Assembly (NCBI RefSeq): GCF_014641615.1
Contig: NZ_BMIB01000006.1
Span: 248,001 to 312,000 of the forward strand
Length of the DNA: 64,000 nucleotides
DNA from: Filimonas zeae
GTDB lineage: Bacteria > Bacteroidota > Bacteroidia > Chitinophagales > Chitinophagaceae
Direction: 5' to 3'
Made by a program: the position numbers and the translations under genes. This document shows, one piece after another, positions 23,595-33,044 of the stretch; position 1 is the first letter of the stretch, and every line of letters begins with the position of its first letter. Under the pieces are notes generated by a model that was not told where the DNA came from, did not search any database, and saw nothing but the letters and a program-made list of their open reading frames with translations.

Positions 23595-25103
23595 TTACGA
23601 TTTTACCGGCAGCGATACCCAGTTATGCCCGTCTCTGGCAATCAGCGCTTCGGCATCTTCCGGCCCCCAGCTATCCGGTGCATAGTTTGGAAAATCAACA
23701 GGTGGCCTTGCTTCCCATGCTTCAATAATAGGCATTACTACCTTCCAGCCAGCTTCTACCTGGTCGGCACGCATAAACTGGGTAGCGTTACCCTCCATTA
23801 CATCCAGCAATAAAGTTTCGTATGCTTCCGGCTCATGTCCGTCATACGCATCTTTGTAGCTGAATATCATATCAACAGGATTCAGCTGCATAGACTGGCC
23901 GGGGCGCTTGGCCTGAAAACGTAACCGGATATCCATTTCAGGCTGAATGCTGATGGTTAAACGGTTGGGACGCCAGGTTTCAGCTGCTTCCTGTGGAAAC
24001 GCATAGTGCGGAGCCTGCTTAAATTCAATAGAAATAATGGTTGTTTTCTGGTGCATAAACTTGCCGGTACGCACGTAAATAGGTACACCCTGCCAGCGCC
24101 AGTTATCAATAAAAAACTTGGCAGCCGCAAAAGTTTCTACCGGAGATTTAGAATCTACATTCTTCTCCTCACGATAGGCTTTCACTTTATTGCCCTTCAT
24201 CCAGCCACTGTTATACTGGCCACGAACAGCGTACTCGTGTACCTGCTCTCTGCTAATGGGTCTGATGGCGTTTAACACATCCGTTTTCTTATTACGGATT
24301 TCGTTGGCATCAAAAGATACAGGGGCTTCCATAGCAATCATACACAGCAACTGCAGAATATGGTTCTGCACCATATCGCGCAAGGCACCGGATTGCTCGT
24401 AATACCCACCACGATCTTCCACCCCTACGGTTTCCGCAGCAGTAATCTGAATATGGTCAATATAATTGCGGTTCCAGATAGGTTCAAACAACGCATTGGC
24501 AAAACGAAGGGCCAGAATGTTCTGTACGGTTTCCTTACCCAGGTAGTGATCTATACGGTAAATCTGATCTTCTGTAAAAATGTTGTTCAGCAGGTTGTTC
24601 AATTCCCGCGCACTTTTCAGGTCGTGTCCAAATGGCTTTTCTACTACAATACGTACAGTTTGTGTGTCTTTACACCATTTTAAACCGCCTAGTTTGGTAG
24701 CAATATCAGGCACCAGCTGAGGAGCTACTGCCAGGTAGAAAATTACAGTTGCATGCACACCCCATTCCGCTTCATACTGTTTAACCACCTCGGTCATGGT
24801 ATGGTAAGCTTCAGGGTCACCCGCATCCATCTGCAGGTATTGCACGTGCTGAGAAAAATCTCCCCATGCTTTTTCCTCCCCCTTACGGCGGGAGAACTCC
24901 TGAATACCTTCCAACAGGTGCGTTCTGAATTTATCATCGGAATAAGCAGTACGGCCCAGGCCTATCACTGCAAATTTTTCCGGCATCCAGTTATCAATAA
25001 ACAGGTTGTATAAAGCGGGTGTCAGCTTACGCTGATTCAGGTCGCCACTGCCACCAAAAATAAAGAGGATGGAGGCTGGTGGTTTTATTGTTGATTCTGA
25101 CAT
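23595..25103 (-). CDS. zwf: Glucose-6-phosphate 1-dehydrogenase
   Basis: 502 residues. The N-terminal Rossmann segment ILFIFGGSGDLNQRKLTP binds NADP, and RIDHYLGKETVQNI is the G6PDH active-site signature with the substrate-binding Lys. 'VRTGKFMHQKTTIISIEFKQ' and 'ETLLLDVMEGNATQFMRADQ' are conserved late in the fold. The enzyme oxidises glucose 6-phosphate to the lactone, making NADPH. It lies 19 bases after gnd and 108 bases before pgl. Confidence 0.97.
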   Translation of the reverse strand: MSESTIKPPASILFIFGGSGDLNQRKLTPALYNLFIDNWMPEKFAVIGLGRTAYSDDKFRTHLLEGIQEFSRRKGEEKAWGDFSQHVQYLQMDAGDPEAYHTMTEVVKQYEAEWGVHATVIFYLAVAPQLVPDIATKLGGLKWCKDTQTVRIVVEKPFGHDLKSARELNNLLNNIFTEDQIYRIDHYLGKETVQNILALRFANALFEPIWNRNYIDHIQITAAETVGVEDRGGYYEQSGALRDMVQNHILQLLCMIAMEAPVSFDANEIRNKKTDVLNAIRPISREQVHEYAVRGQYNSGWMKGNKVKAYREEKNVDSKSPVETFAAAKFFIDNWRWQGVPIYVRTGKFMHQKTTIISIEFKQAPHYAFPQEAAETWRPNRLTISIQPEMDIRLRFQAKRPGQSMQLNPVDMIFSYKDAYDGHEPEAYETLLLDVMEGNATQFMRADQVEAGWKVVMPIIEAWEARPPVDFPNYAPDSWGPEDAEALIARDGHNWVSLPVKS

Positions 25104-25122
25104 GTTATGCTTGTTTTAAAGA

Positions 25123-26535
25123 TTATGCACCCCATTCGGTGTGAAAACTACCTTCTTTATCAATACGCTGGTACGTATGTGCACCAAAGTAATCGCGCTG
25201 CGCCTGTATCATATTCGTGGCCATTCTTTCTGTGCTGTAAGCATCAAAGTAAGCCAGCGCACTCATTAAACCGCCAACAGGTACCTGCTGCTGAACAGCA
25301 GTAATAATTACGCCACGCAGGCTGGCTTGCTTCTGCTGCACAATAGCAGCCAGCGGACCATCCAGCAGAATGTTCGCCAGTTGCGGATTGCTGTTGTAAG
25401 CCTTATAAAAATCCTGCAACAGGGTAGAGCGGATAATACAACCGCCTCTCCACGACTTAACCACATCCTGTAATGGAATATCCATCTTCAGTTCGCGCGA
25501 AGCCTGGAACAACATAGCCAGCCCCTGTGCGTAACATAGAATAATAGCCGTATACAGCGCTTCTCCCGCCTGCTGAATCAACACCTGCTTCTCGCCGGAG
25601 AAAGGCTTCACAGCAGTGTTATACAGTTTAGCAGCCTCTACACGCTCCGCCTTATAGCCGGAAATAGTACGCATAGCCACAGCCGTATCAATAGTAGGTA
25701 CCGCCACAGGCAATTCCATAGCATCCTGCGAGGTCCATTTACCGGTACCTTTAGAACCGGCTTTGTCCAGAATCATATCCAACAACCTGTTGTTGGTAGC
25801 ATCATCTTTCTGCAGAAATATATCGCGGGTAATTTCAATCAGAAACGATTGCAGATCGCCTTCATTCCATTGTTTAAATACCTCATATAACTCATCGTTG
25901 TTTAAACCTGCACCTTTGTGCAACAGGTCGTATACTTCGCTTATCAGCTGCATAATGGCGTATTCAATACCGTTATGCACCATCTTCACATAGTGTCCTG
26001 CCGCATCTTTACCCATATAGGCAGTACAAGGTTCGTTGTTTACTTTAGCGGCAATAGCCTCCAGTAAAGGTTTTACATGCTGATAGGCTTTTTCATCGCC
26101 ACCCGGCATAATGCTGGGGCCGGTGCGGGCGCCATGTTCGCCACCCGATACGCCCATGCCCATAAAATGAACACCTTTTTCTTCCAGGTATTTTACACGA
26201 CGCAGCGTGTCTGAATAATGCGAGTTACCGCCATCAATAATTACATCACCCTTTTCCACCAGCGGCAGCAGGCTTTCAATTACATCATCCACCGGTTTGC
26301 CGGCAGGCACCAGCATCATTACTTTACGCGGTGTTTGTAATTGCTGCACCATACTTTCCAGGCTGCCTACGCCTTTTACCACCGTACCGGCAGTAGCAGC
26401 TGCTTCCAGCGAGCCCGTTTTCTGTGCATCCTTATCAAATCCAATCACACTAAATCCATGATCAGCCATGTTCAGTAACAGGTTCCTGCCCATTACTCCA
26501 AGACCTATCATCCCGAAGTCATATTTATTCTCCAT
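25123..26535 (-). CDS. gnd: 6-phosphogluconate dehydrogenase, NADP-dependent, decarboxylating
   Basis: 470 residues, the normal length of the long form. GMIGLGVMGRNLLLNMADHG binds NADP; 'GMGVSGGEHGARTGPSIMPG' and 'DAAGHYVKMVHNGIEYAIMQ' hold the substrate and catalytic residues; the C-terminal 'YFGAHTYQRIDKEGSFHTEW' is the family signature tail. It converts 6-phosphogluconate to ribulose 5-phosphate and CO2. First gene of the gnd-zwf-pgl cluster, divergent from the CMD-fold gene. Confidence 0.97.
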   Translation of the reverse strand: MENKYDFGMIGLGVMGRNLLLNMADHGFSVIGFDKDAQKTGSLEAAATAGTVVKGVGSLESMVQQLQTPRKVMMLVPAGKPVDDVIESLLPLVEKGDVIIDGGNSHYSDTLRRVKYLEEKGVHFMGMGVSGGEHGARTGPSIMPGGDEKAYQHVKPLLEAIAAKVNNEPCTAYMGKDAAGHYVKMVHNGIEYAIMQLISEVYDLLHKGAGLNNDELYEVFKQWNEGDLQSFLIEITRDIFLQKDDATNNRLLDMILDKAGSKGTGKWTSQDAMELPVAVPTIDTAVAMRTISGYKAERVEAAKLYNTAVKPFSGEKQVLIQQAGEALYTAIILCYAQGLAMLFQASRELKMDIPLQDVVKSWRGGCIIRSTLLQDFYKAYNSNPQLANILLDGPLAAIVQQKQASLRGVIITAVQQQVPVGGLMSALAYFDAYSTERMATNMIQAQRDYFGAHTYQRIDKEGSFHTEWGA

Positions 26536-26662
26536 GGTGTATAGTTTGTCAATTTACTACGCAATTTAACCATATGCAACGATAATCAGTTGTATAAAGG
26601 ATAGGTTAAATGGTAAAATTGACAGAATGAAGACGTTACTTTTACAGTAAAATAATAATACA

Positions 26663-27016
26663 ATGAGTAAACTGGTAGAGGAATTTAACGATTACCGCGC
26701 TAAGATGAACGAGGTAATATTAAGTAAGGATAACCTGGTGATGAAACGCCTGTGGAACCTTGATACCAATACCTACGAAGATGGTGCACTGGATAAAAAA
26801 ACCAAGGAAATGCTGGGTCTGGTAGCCAGTATGGTGCTGCGTTGTGATGATTGTATTAAATACCACCTGGGCAAAAACCACGAATTGGGTGTAACCACTA
26901 AAGAAGTATATGAAATTTTTGCGGTAGCTAATATTGTGGGCGGAACCATTGTAGTGCCACATACCAGAAGAGCTGCGGAATATTGGGAAGAATTACAGGG
27001 CAGCCCGGAAGAATAA
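26663..27016 (+). CDS. Carboxymuconolactone decarboxylase family protein (AhpD-like fold)
   Basis: 117 residues, one CMD domain. The motif LRCDDCIKYHLGKNHELGVT carries the CxxC and downstream His of the AhpD-type thiol peroxidase partners, so a redox role is more likely than lactone decarboxylation. N-terminal residues 1-40 (YRAKMNEVILSKDNLVMKRL) are the usual lead-in. Single gene ending in a plus-strand terminator at about 27158-27187. Confidence 0.9.
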   Translation: MSKLVEEFNDYRAKMNEVILSKDNLVMKRLWNLDTNTYEDGALDKKTKEMLGLVASMVLRCDDCIKYHLGKNHELGVTTKEVYEIFAVANIVGGTIVVPHTRRAAEYWEELQGSPEE

Positions 27017-27157
27017 TGGTTATTTTTTTTAAATACCCTGTAAACAGGTAGGATAATAACCAACATCTTTGCACACCTGATATTATCTGTTCCATTATAA
27101 GGCCGGATAACACTGGTTTGCCCGGAAGTGACTGAGCATATAAATAAATTACAATCA

Positions 27158-27187
27158 ACCACTTACCAGCAAAGTAGGTGGCTTTTT
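27158..27187 (+). terminator. Intrinsic terminator after the CMD-fold gene
   Basis: CCACTTAC pairs with GTAGGTGG (one G-T pair) around CAGCAAA, followed by CTTTTTATA. It lies about 140 bases after the stop, so the transcript has a sizeable 3' untranslated region. Confidence 0.6.
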
Positions 27188-27229
27188 ATACCACACAATT
27201 CTCAACTTGCAGTAGCTACAAATTTTCAT

Positions 27230-27405
27230 CGGAATTCTCCCGTGAAAAATCACGGTACTATTGGTGGTAAATTCCGTTTTTTCCCCGCCGTAGTTGTGCC
27301 ATCTTTGAATCCGAAATCAGAACGATGCCTGCTTTACGATAAACGATTTTCATTGGGGGTTATATGCTGACACAACTACGGCGACTTTTCAGTCGCCGTT
27401 ATTAT
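27230..27405 (+). ncRNA. Candidate structured small RNA region
   Basis: Three nested signals occupy this gap. CGGAATT (27230-27236) pairs with AATTCCG (about 27270-27276) around an inner CGTGA/TCACG hairpin, followed by six T residues. CGCCGTAGTTGTG (27286-27298) is the exact reverse complement of CACAACTACGGCG (27370-27382) about 70 bases away. The right arm overlaps a terminator hairpin (ACGGCGAC / GTCGCCGT, 27377-27399) followed by TATTATTTT. A -7-like CATCTTTG sits at 27300-27307. The right arm can pair with either partner, as in an attenuator. No reading frame of note is present. Confidence 0.4.
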
Positions 27406-27410
27406 TTTAG

Positions 27411-28298
27411 TTAATGCATCTCCTTTTCTGCCAGTTCATAAATCTTATTCTTCTTCCATTCGTACCATTGCATAGGCATGGCTTTCTTCATCAGCGTATC
27501 TATATTACGCATACCCACCAGGTTCCATACGCCCTTCAGCTTTCCACTCATAGAGCTGTTTAAAGCACGGAGGCTCATGGCAAAACCATTATCCAGATAT
27601 TCCATATGATGCCAGTAGCCACCCGGCATAAACAAGGTATCACCATGCTCCAGCGTAACCTCATACCCCTTTGCAAATTGAATAGCCGGAAAGTCCCGGG
27701 TATTCAGCTTGCTCTTATCCGCATCGTAATAGTTGCTGAAATCGGCCATACTCAGCACTTCAAAAGGACGGCGATACAGTTTATGCTGCTCTTTATAAGG
27801 AAACAACAGCACCTTCTTCCGGCCCGCAAACTGTGTGTGAATAATATGGCTTAAATCAATATCAAAGTGCATATGAGTAATAGAGCCCTTACCACCCACA
27901 AACAACATAGGCACCCTTTTTACAAAGCCTTTCATTAAATGGTCTGGCCAGGTAAAATCGTTGGTAAGCTGCGGCGCATGATTAAAAATGTTGAACAGAA
28001 AAATTCTCCAGGCAGCCTCTTTATCGGGGTGTTCATGAATTTTGTCTACATACTTTCCAAAAGTAGTGTAGTCGTCTGCGGTGTTAATAGGCGTGTAAGC
28101 ATCGCTTTTTACATTATTATAAATCCCTACTTTCTTATCCCCCACAATCTCCTTAAAGTAATCCCATGTCCATTTTTGATAAGCTGGCCATTGTTTAGAT
28201 AAGTTTCTGATTACAACGGGTATCTGCGGTTCAAAATAGTTGGTTCTGAACGCTTCCGCTGAAATATTATCCACTAAATCAACAGAACGTAGTAGCAT
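27411..28298 (-). CDS. Cupin-like JmjC-type protein
   Basis: 295 residues from ATG 28298 (MLLRSVDLVDNISAEAFRTN). The fold of Fe(II)/2-oxoglutarate JmjC hydroxylases is visible: HFDIDLSHIIHTQFAGRKKV gives the HxD iron ligands, and 'FMPGGYWHHMEYLDNGFAMS' the distal His. N-terminal 'PVVIRNLSKQWPAYQKWTWD' is typical of cupin_8. It could hydroxylate a protein or small molecule; the substrate is unknown. Divergent from the Sua5-type gene at 28410. Confidence 0.88.
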   Translation of the reverse strand: MLLRSVDLVDNISAEAFRTNYFEPQIPVVIRNLSKQWPAYQKWTWDYFKEIVGDKKVGIYNNVKSDAYTPINTADDYTTFGKYVDKIHEHPDKEAAWRIFLFNIFNHAPQLTNDFTWPDHLMKGFVKRVPMLFVGGKGSITHMHFDIDLSHIIHTQFAGRKKVLLFPYKEQHKLYRRPFEVLSMADFSNYYDADKSKLNTRDFPAIQFAKGYEVTLEHGDTLFMPGGYWHHMEYLDNGFAMSLRALNSSMSGKLKGVWNLVGMRNIDTLMKKAMPMQWYEWKKNKIYELAEKEMH

Positions 28299-28409
28299 GA
28301 CAAGAGTGTTTGCATGCAAAATTAATATTTGGGATTTATTCACGGTAAACAATTCATCCGGCACACTTCCTGTAAACCAATAGTTGGTAACTAAAACCTA
28401 TCTTTCCAT

Positions 28410-29021
28410 ATGCTTTTAGAAATTCATCCGGCAGATCCCCAGCCCAGACACATCAAAACCATTGTTGAATGCCTGCGCGACGGCGGCGTTATTATTTACC
28501 CTACCGATACCATTTACGGTTTGGGATGCGACATTTCTCAGCACAAGGCCATTGAAAGGGTGTGCAGAATAAAACAGATTGACCCGCAGAAAGCCAACCT
28601 CAGCTTTATCTGTTACGACCTCAGCGATCTGAGCCGTTACACCAAAAGCATTTCCACACCGCTGTACCGGATATTAAAAAGCTACCTGCCCGGCCCGTAT
28701 ACTTTTATCCTGCCTGCCAGTAAAGAGGTACCTAAAATACTGCAAAGCAAAAAAAGCACAGTAGGCCTCCGTGTTCCGGACAATAACATTGCCCGCACCA
28801 TTATTCAGCAACTGGGCAATCCTATTTTGTCCGCATCGCTACCAGGCGACATGGTAGAAGAATATACAGATCCCGAACTCATTTACCGCAATTTCAGTAA
28901 ACTGGCAGATATTGTAATTGATGGTGGAACAGGGGGAATGATTCCTTCTACGGTGGTAGACTGCACAGGTGACGAGCCGGTGGTTACCCGGAAAGGCCTG
29001 GGGGAATGGAAAGAAGAATAG
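28410..29021 (+). CDS. L-threonylcarbamoyladenylate synthase (Sua5/YciO/YrdC family)
   Basis: 203 residues. The motif YPTDTIYGLGCDISQHKAIE and KSTVGLRVPDN are diagnostic of the YrdC fold. TsaC/Sua5 makes threonylcarbamoyl-AMP for t6A37 of tRNA. The sequence is closer to the YciO-like branch found in Bacteroidota ('YTKSISTPLYRILKSYLPGP'), whose exact role is less clear, so no symbol is assigned. Convergent with rnhB, one base apart. Confidence 0.9.
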   Translation: MLLEIHPADPQPRHIKTIVECLRDGGVIIYPTDTIYGLGCDISQHKAIERVCRIKQIDPQKANLSFICYDLSDLSRYTKSISTPLYRILKSYLPGPYTFILPASKEVPKILQSKKSTVGLRVPDNNIARTIIQQLGNPILSASLPGDMVEEYTDPELIYRNFSKLADIVIDGGTGGMIPSTVVDCTGDEPVVTRKGLGEWKEE

Positions 29022-29022
29022 A

Positions 29023-29625
29023 TTAATCCTCCAATATAGAAAGCTGTGTAGACGCAATATTAAAACTCCTGCGGTGATACCGGCAAAGTCCGTGCTGGTC
29101 AATGGCATTCCGGTGCGCCTGGGTGCCATACCCTTTATTCTGCGCCCAGTTATAATGCGGAAACTCGTCGTGCAACTGCTTCATATAAGCATCCCGGTAA
29201 GTTTTGGCCAGCACACTGGCGGCCGCAATACTGGCATAGGTAGCATCGCCTTTAATAATACACTGGTGGCGGATATCAGGGTAAGGCGTAAACCGGTTTC
29301 CATCTATCAGCAGCAATTCAGGAATTACTTTCAGCTGATCAATGGCCAGATGCATAGCCTTAAAAGAAGCTTTTAGAATATTAATGCGGTCAATTTCTTC
29401 CTCTGCTACCATAGCCACCGCGTAGCTGATGGCATGTTCTTCAATATAAGATCGCATCGCATCGCGCTCCGCTTCTTTCATCTGCTTGCTGTCGTTCAGC
29501 AGCGGATGCGAAAACTGAGCCGGTAAAATTACAGCAGCCGCAAACACAGGACCTGCATAACATCCCCGGCCGGCTTCATCACACCCGGCTTCAATCGTCT
29601 TATCCTGATAATACCCTGCGAGCAT
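29023..29625 (-). CDS. rnhB: Ribonuclease HII
   Basis: 200 residues. The catalytic DEAGRG (residues 18-23, in AGCDEAGRGCYAGP) and LLIDGNRF Asp are present, plus 'ATYASIAAASVLAKTYRDAY', the family motif near the active site. It removes ribonucleotides misincorporated into DNA. The length is normal. It ends one base from the stop of the Sua5-type gene and starts divergent from ctaA. Confidence 0.96.
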   Translation of the reverse strand: MLAGYYQDKTIEAGCDEAGRGCYAGPVFAAAVILPAQFSHPLLNDSKQMKEAERDAMRSYIEEHAISYAVAMVAEEEIDRINILKASFKAMHLAIDQLKVIPELLLIDGNRFTPYPDIRHQCIIKGDATYASIAAASVLAKTYRDAYMKQLHDEFPHYNWAQNKGYGTQAHRNAIDQHGLCRYHRRSFNIASTQLSILED

Positions 29626-29660
29626 ACCGTAAAGATAAGTGTATATTAATTATCATAGGT

Positions 29661-29668
29661 TACCTTTG
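29661..29668 (+). promoter_or_regulatory. Bacteroidota -7 element TACCTTTG upstream of ctaA
   Basis: TACCTTTG fits TAnnTTTG and ends 22 bases before the ctaA ATG at 29691. No clear TTG is found 20 bases upstream. Confidence 0.4.
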
Positions 29669-29690
29669 CAGCGCTAAAAACAAGACGACG

Positions 29691-30608
29691 ATGAGCAGTT
29701 CTAACAGCGCATACATAAGATACACAAGATTTGTACTGGTATTTGTTTTTGTAGTAATTGCAGCAGGTGGTATAGTACGTATGACGCAGAGTGGTATGGG
29801 CTGCCCCGATTGGCCGCGTTGTTTTGGCAGCTGGATTCCGCCTACCGATGCCAGCCAGTTACCGGCTGATTACGAAAAATACCTGCGCCAGCAGGATATT
29901 GACCACACCTTTAATGCACAACATACCTGGACCGAATATATCAACCGCCTGCTCGGTGCGCTGCTGGGCATCTGGATTCTGATACACGTCATCTGGAGTT
30001 ACCGCAAATTCATTAAAACCAAACCCGTTATCTTCTGGCTGTCGTTTTTGCTACTGCTCGCCACCGGTATACAGGGTTGGTTAGGTAAACGAATAGTAGA
30101 TGCTAATTTGGCCGTGGTAAAAATAACCACCCACATGCTGGTAGCGCTGGTAATTGCCATTGTACCGGTAATCATACTCCGCAAGCTGAAAGCAATTACA
30201 CCCGTACAGGACAAAGGCACCAAATGGCTGGCGTTGATTACGCTGCTGCTATTACTGGTGCAGATTGTACTGGGTACTGAGGTAAGAGAGCAGATTGATG
30301 AAATATCCCGCTCGTTAAACTACCTGCAACGGGAATTATGGATTGGCCGGCTGGATTTCTTTTTTACCCTGCACAAAGCCTTTGCCTGGGTAGCAGCTAT
30401 AGGCTGTGTGGCCCTCTTCTGGCGTGCTTTACCCCATAAAGAACTGGCAGGCTTAGGCGCATGGACTTTTGTAGTAGTGCTTCTAACGCTTTTGCTGGGG
30501 CTGGGTATGAATTATCTCAATGTTCCTGCTATAGCGCAACCGCTGCATCTGCTCTCATCCAGCCTGCTGTTTGTACTGGTATATGCCCTGTTATTAAGGG
30601 TGAAATAG
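29691..30608 (+). CDS. ctaA: Heme A synthase (COX15/CtaA family)
   Basis: 305-residue polytopic protein with eight predicted membrane helices. Four conserved His residues sit at helix edges: NAQHTWTEYINRLLGALLG, VKITTHMLVALVIAIVP, FTLHKAFAWVAAIG and IAQPLHLLSSSLLF. The start 'RYTRFVLVFVFVVIAAGGIV' with CPDWPRCFGSW is the family signature. It oxidises heme O to heme A for cytochrome aa3 oxidase. The partner ctaB and the oxidase genes are not in the window. Confidence 0.94.
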   Translation: MSSSNSAYIRYTRFVLVFVFVVIAAGGIVRMTQSGMGCPDWPRCFGSWIPPTDASQLPADYEKYLRQQDIDHTFNAQHTWTEYINRLLGALLGIWILIHVIWSYRKFIKTKPVIFWLSFLLLLATGIQGWLGKRIVDANLAVVKITTHMLVALVIAIVPVIILRKLKAITPVQDKGTKWLALITLLLLLVQIVLGTEVREQIDEISRSLNYLQRELWIGRLDFFFTLHKAFAWVAAIGCVALFWRALPHKELAGLGAWTFVVVLLTLLLGLGMNYLNVPAIAQPLHLLSSSLLFVLVYALLLRVK

Positions 30609-30715
30609 CACCCCAAACAGGTGCGGTTTAATACCAGGTTTTCGTAATTTAAATGTACATTGTACGGGAAAAGAACCTGAAGGTTTTAGGCCGGTTTGTC
30701 ATTTAAAGAGAGGAT

Positions 30716-32938
30716 ATGAAAAAGTACCTGGCGGGCATTTTTTATTCATTGCCGGTGCAACTATTTCTGCTGCATTTCAGGCGTTATCAGGTGTTTCTGA
30801 TATTTTGGTATGTACTGTTTGCAACAGTGGCCGGTCATTTTATGGAAGCATATGGTGCCAACGCCCTTTATCTGGCGCCGGAATATCTGGGCGAGGTAAG
30901 CGCTCTCGGAACGGCTATAGTGGGTTTTACTATAGGCACGTTTATCATGAGCTGGAACATCACCACATTTATACTGCACAGCAAAAACATCCGTTTTCTG
31001 GCCACCACCGCCCAGCCTTTTCTTAAGTACTGCATTAACAACGCTATCATCCCCATTCTATTCCTGGCCTTCTATTTACACCATGCCATAGAATATGAAC
31101 GCTACCGCGAACTGAACTCGGTAAAGAATATTTTCCTGCTCACGGGTGGATTTGCCGGAGGCTTTGTATTGGCGTTGATTATTTGTTTTGTGTATTTCTT
31201 TGGCGCAGATAAAACTATTTACAGAAGCATGGCCTCGGTAATAACCGATGCACATAAAAATTATCAGAAAGCACTAAAGCGCAAGCCGCTGCCCGCAGAG
31301 AAAAAAGACCTGCGTGTGGAATGGTTTCTGAGCGCCACACTGCACCTGCGCAAACCCCGCGATGTAAGGCACTATCCGCAGGAGTTTCTGGATCTTATTT
31401 TCAAACGCCACCACTTCTCCGCTGTTATCGCAATTCTGCTGGCTTTTATTTTATTGGTAGGCATAGGTTTCCTGTCTGATAACTCCATTTTTCAGGCACC
31501 TGCCGCCGCCAGTATTACCCTGTTATTTGCCATTTTGATAGGGGTGGCGGGGGCGCTATCTTCCTTTTTACATAGCTGGACCATCCCGCTGGTAGTGGTA
31601 TTGTATCTGGGCGTAAACTGGATGTACCAGAACGATATTATTGATCTGCGTAATAAAGCATACGGCCTTAATTATAACAGTTCTGTTATGCGCCCGCTGT
31701 ACAACCGGGAAACCGTACAGGCAATGGCCTCTCCCGAAAATGAAGCAGCAGATAAAGCACAGTTTCTGCAACGCCTGGAACACTGGAAAAGTAAACAGCA
31801 AAAAGAAAAGCCCACAATGTTTCTTATTAACGTTAGCGGCGGCGGTACCCGCAGCGCTACTTTTACTATGAATGTGCTGCAACGGCTGGACAGTATAGCA
31901 CAAGGCAAACTGATGCAGCAAACAGTACTGATAAGCGGCGCCTCCGGGGGCATGCTGGGTGCAGCTTATTTCAGAGAACTATACCTGCAGAAAAAACTGG
32001 GCCGCATCAGCAGCCTGCAAAGCAAAACCTGGGTAGATGATATATCTAAAGACTTGCTGAACCCACTGTTTTCTTCCTTTATTTCCCGCGACCTTATTGG
32101 ACCCGCTAAAAAATTTACACTCGACAGTAATGCTTATATAAAAGACCGCGGATATGCCTTTGAACGAAAACTGAACGAAAACACACATGGGCTGCTGAAC
32201 AAACCGGTAGGCGATTATCTGCTGCCGGAAGACACTGCACTTATCCCCACTATGCTTTTTAATTCTGTAATCAGCCGCGATGGCCGTAAAATGATTATTG
32301 CTACCAGGCCCGCCCGCTTTTTAATGCGTGGCGTTACCGATAGCAGCAATGTTACCCAGGGCGATGCAGATGCTATAGACTTCAACTCGCTGTTCAGCCA
32401 CCAGAAAGCGATGAATGTGCGGGTAACATCGGCGCTGCGCATGAATGCAACTTTCCCTTATGTATTACCCAACGTGTGGCTGCCTACACAGCCGGTTATT
32501 GATGTAATGGACGCCGGCCTGCGCGATAACTATGGGCAGGAAACCTCCCTGCGCTTTGTACAGGCTTTCCATAGCTGGCTACAGAAAAACGTAAGTAAAG
32601 TGGTGTTGATTCAGATACGCGACCGTAAGCAGGGCGAGTGGGATGAACCTAAGGAAAACAGCAGCCTGCTCAGCTTTTTAACCAAACCTTTCCTGCTGCT
32701 GCAAAACAACTGGTTCCGGCTACAGGATTATTATCAGAACGATCAGCTGGAATATATGTACAGCAGCTTTGGCGATCAGTTTCACCGGCTTTGCTTTCAG
32801 TATATTCCTGCACATAAAGATGCACATGCCTCTCTTAGCTTTCACCTCAATGCCAGTGAAAAACAAGACATTGCAGAAACATTGAATAGCCCTTCCAACA
32901 AACAGGTGTTCGAGGCCTTTAACCTGCTGCTGCAATAA
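30716..32938 (+). CDS. Patatin-like phospholipase with membrane N-terminus
   Basis: 740 residues. The first 300 contain about six hydrophobic helices (for example FWYVLFATVAGHF, LVLIGFL-type segments near 240-290). The patatin domain follows: oxyanion loop SGGGTRSATF near 375, nucleophile Ser in SGASGGMLGAAY near 410, and the catalytic Asp in MDAGLRDNYGQET near 598. It should hydrolyse acyl esters of lipids at the inner membrane. An SD-like AAAGAGAGGA precedes the ATG. Same strand as the LpxH-like and MurG-like genes downstream. Confidence 0.88.
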   Translation: MKKYLAGIFYSLPVQLFLLHFRRYQVFLIFWYVLFATVAGHFMEAYGANALYLAPEYLGEVSALGTAIVGFTIGTFIMSWNITTFILHSKNIRFLATTAQPFLKYCINNAIIPILFLAFYLHHAIEYERYRELNSVKNIFLLTGGFAGGFVLALIICFVYFFGADKTIYRSMASVITDAHKNYQKALKRKPLPAEKKDLRVEWFLSATLHLRKPRDVRHYPQEFLDLIFKRHHFSAVIAILLAFILLVGIGFLSDNSIFQAPAAASITLLFAILIGVAGALSSFLHSWTIPLVVVLYLGVNWMYQNDIIDLRNKAYGLNYNSSVMRPLYNRETVQAMASPENEAADKAQFLQRLEHWKSKQQKEKPTMFLINVSGGGTRSATFTMNVLQRLDSIAQGKLMQQTVLISGASGGMLGAAYFRELYLQKKLGRISSLQSKTWVDDISKDLLNPLFSSFISRDLIGPAKKFTLDSNAYIKDRGYAFERKLNENTHGLLNKPVGDYLLPEDTALIPTMLFNSVISRDGRKMIIATRPARFLMRGVTDSSNVTQGDADAIDFNSLFSHQKAMNVRVTSALRMNATFPYVLPNVWLPTQPVIDVMDAGLRDNYGQETSLRFVQAFHSWLQKNVSKVVLIQIRDRKQGEWDEPKENSSLLSFLTKPFLLLQNNWFRLQDYYQNDQLEYMYSSFGDQFHRLCFQYIPAHKDAHASLSFHLNASEKQDIAETLNSPSNKQVFEAFNLLLQ

Positions 32939-33044
32939 GCCCGTTTTCCTTTACAATTTCTTTACAATTGCGTTACAATGTAATAATGGCCCAATAATAT
33001 ACAGATAACATTTGTTAGGGAGTTTTGATAAACCAAAATTCCAA

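Noticed and set aside
27286..27382. SRP RNA or 6S RNA
   Set aside because: The GGAA-GGAAGCAGC core of SRP RNA is absent, and the closed-stem/bubble pattern of 6S RNA is not evident.
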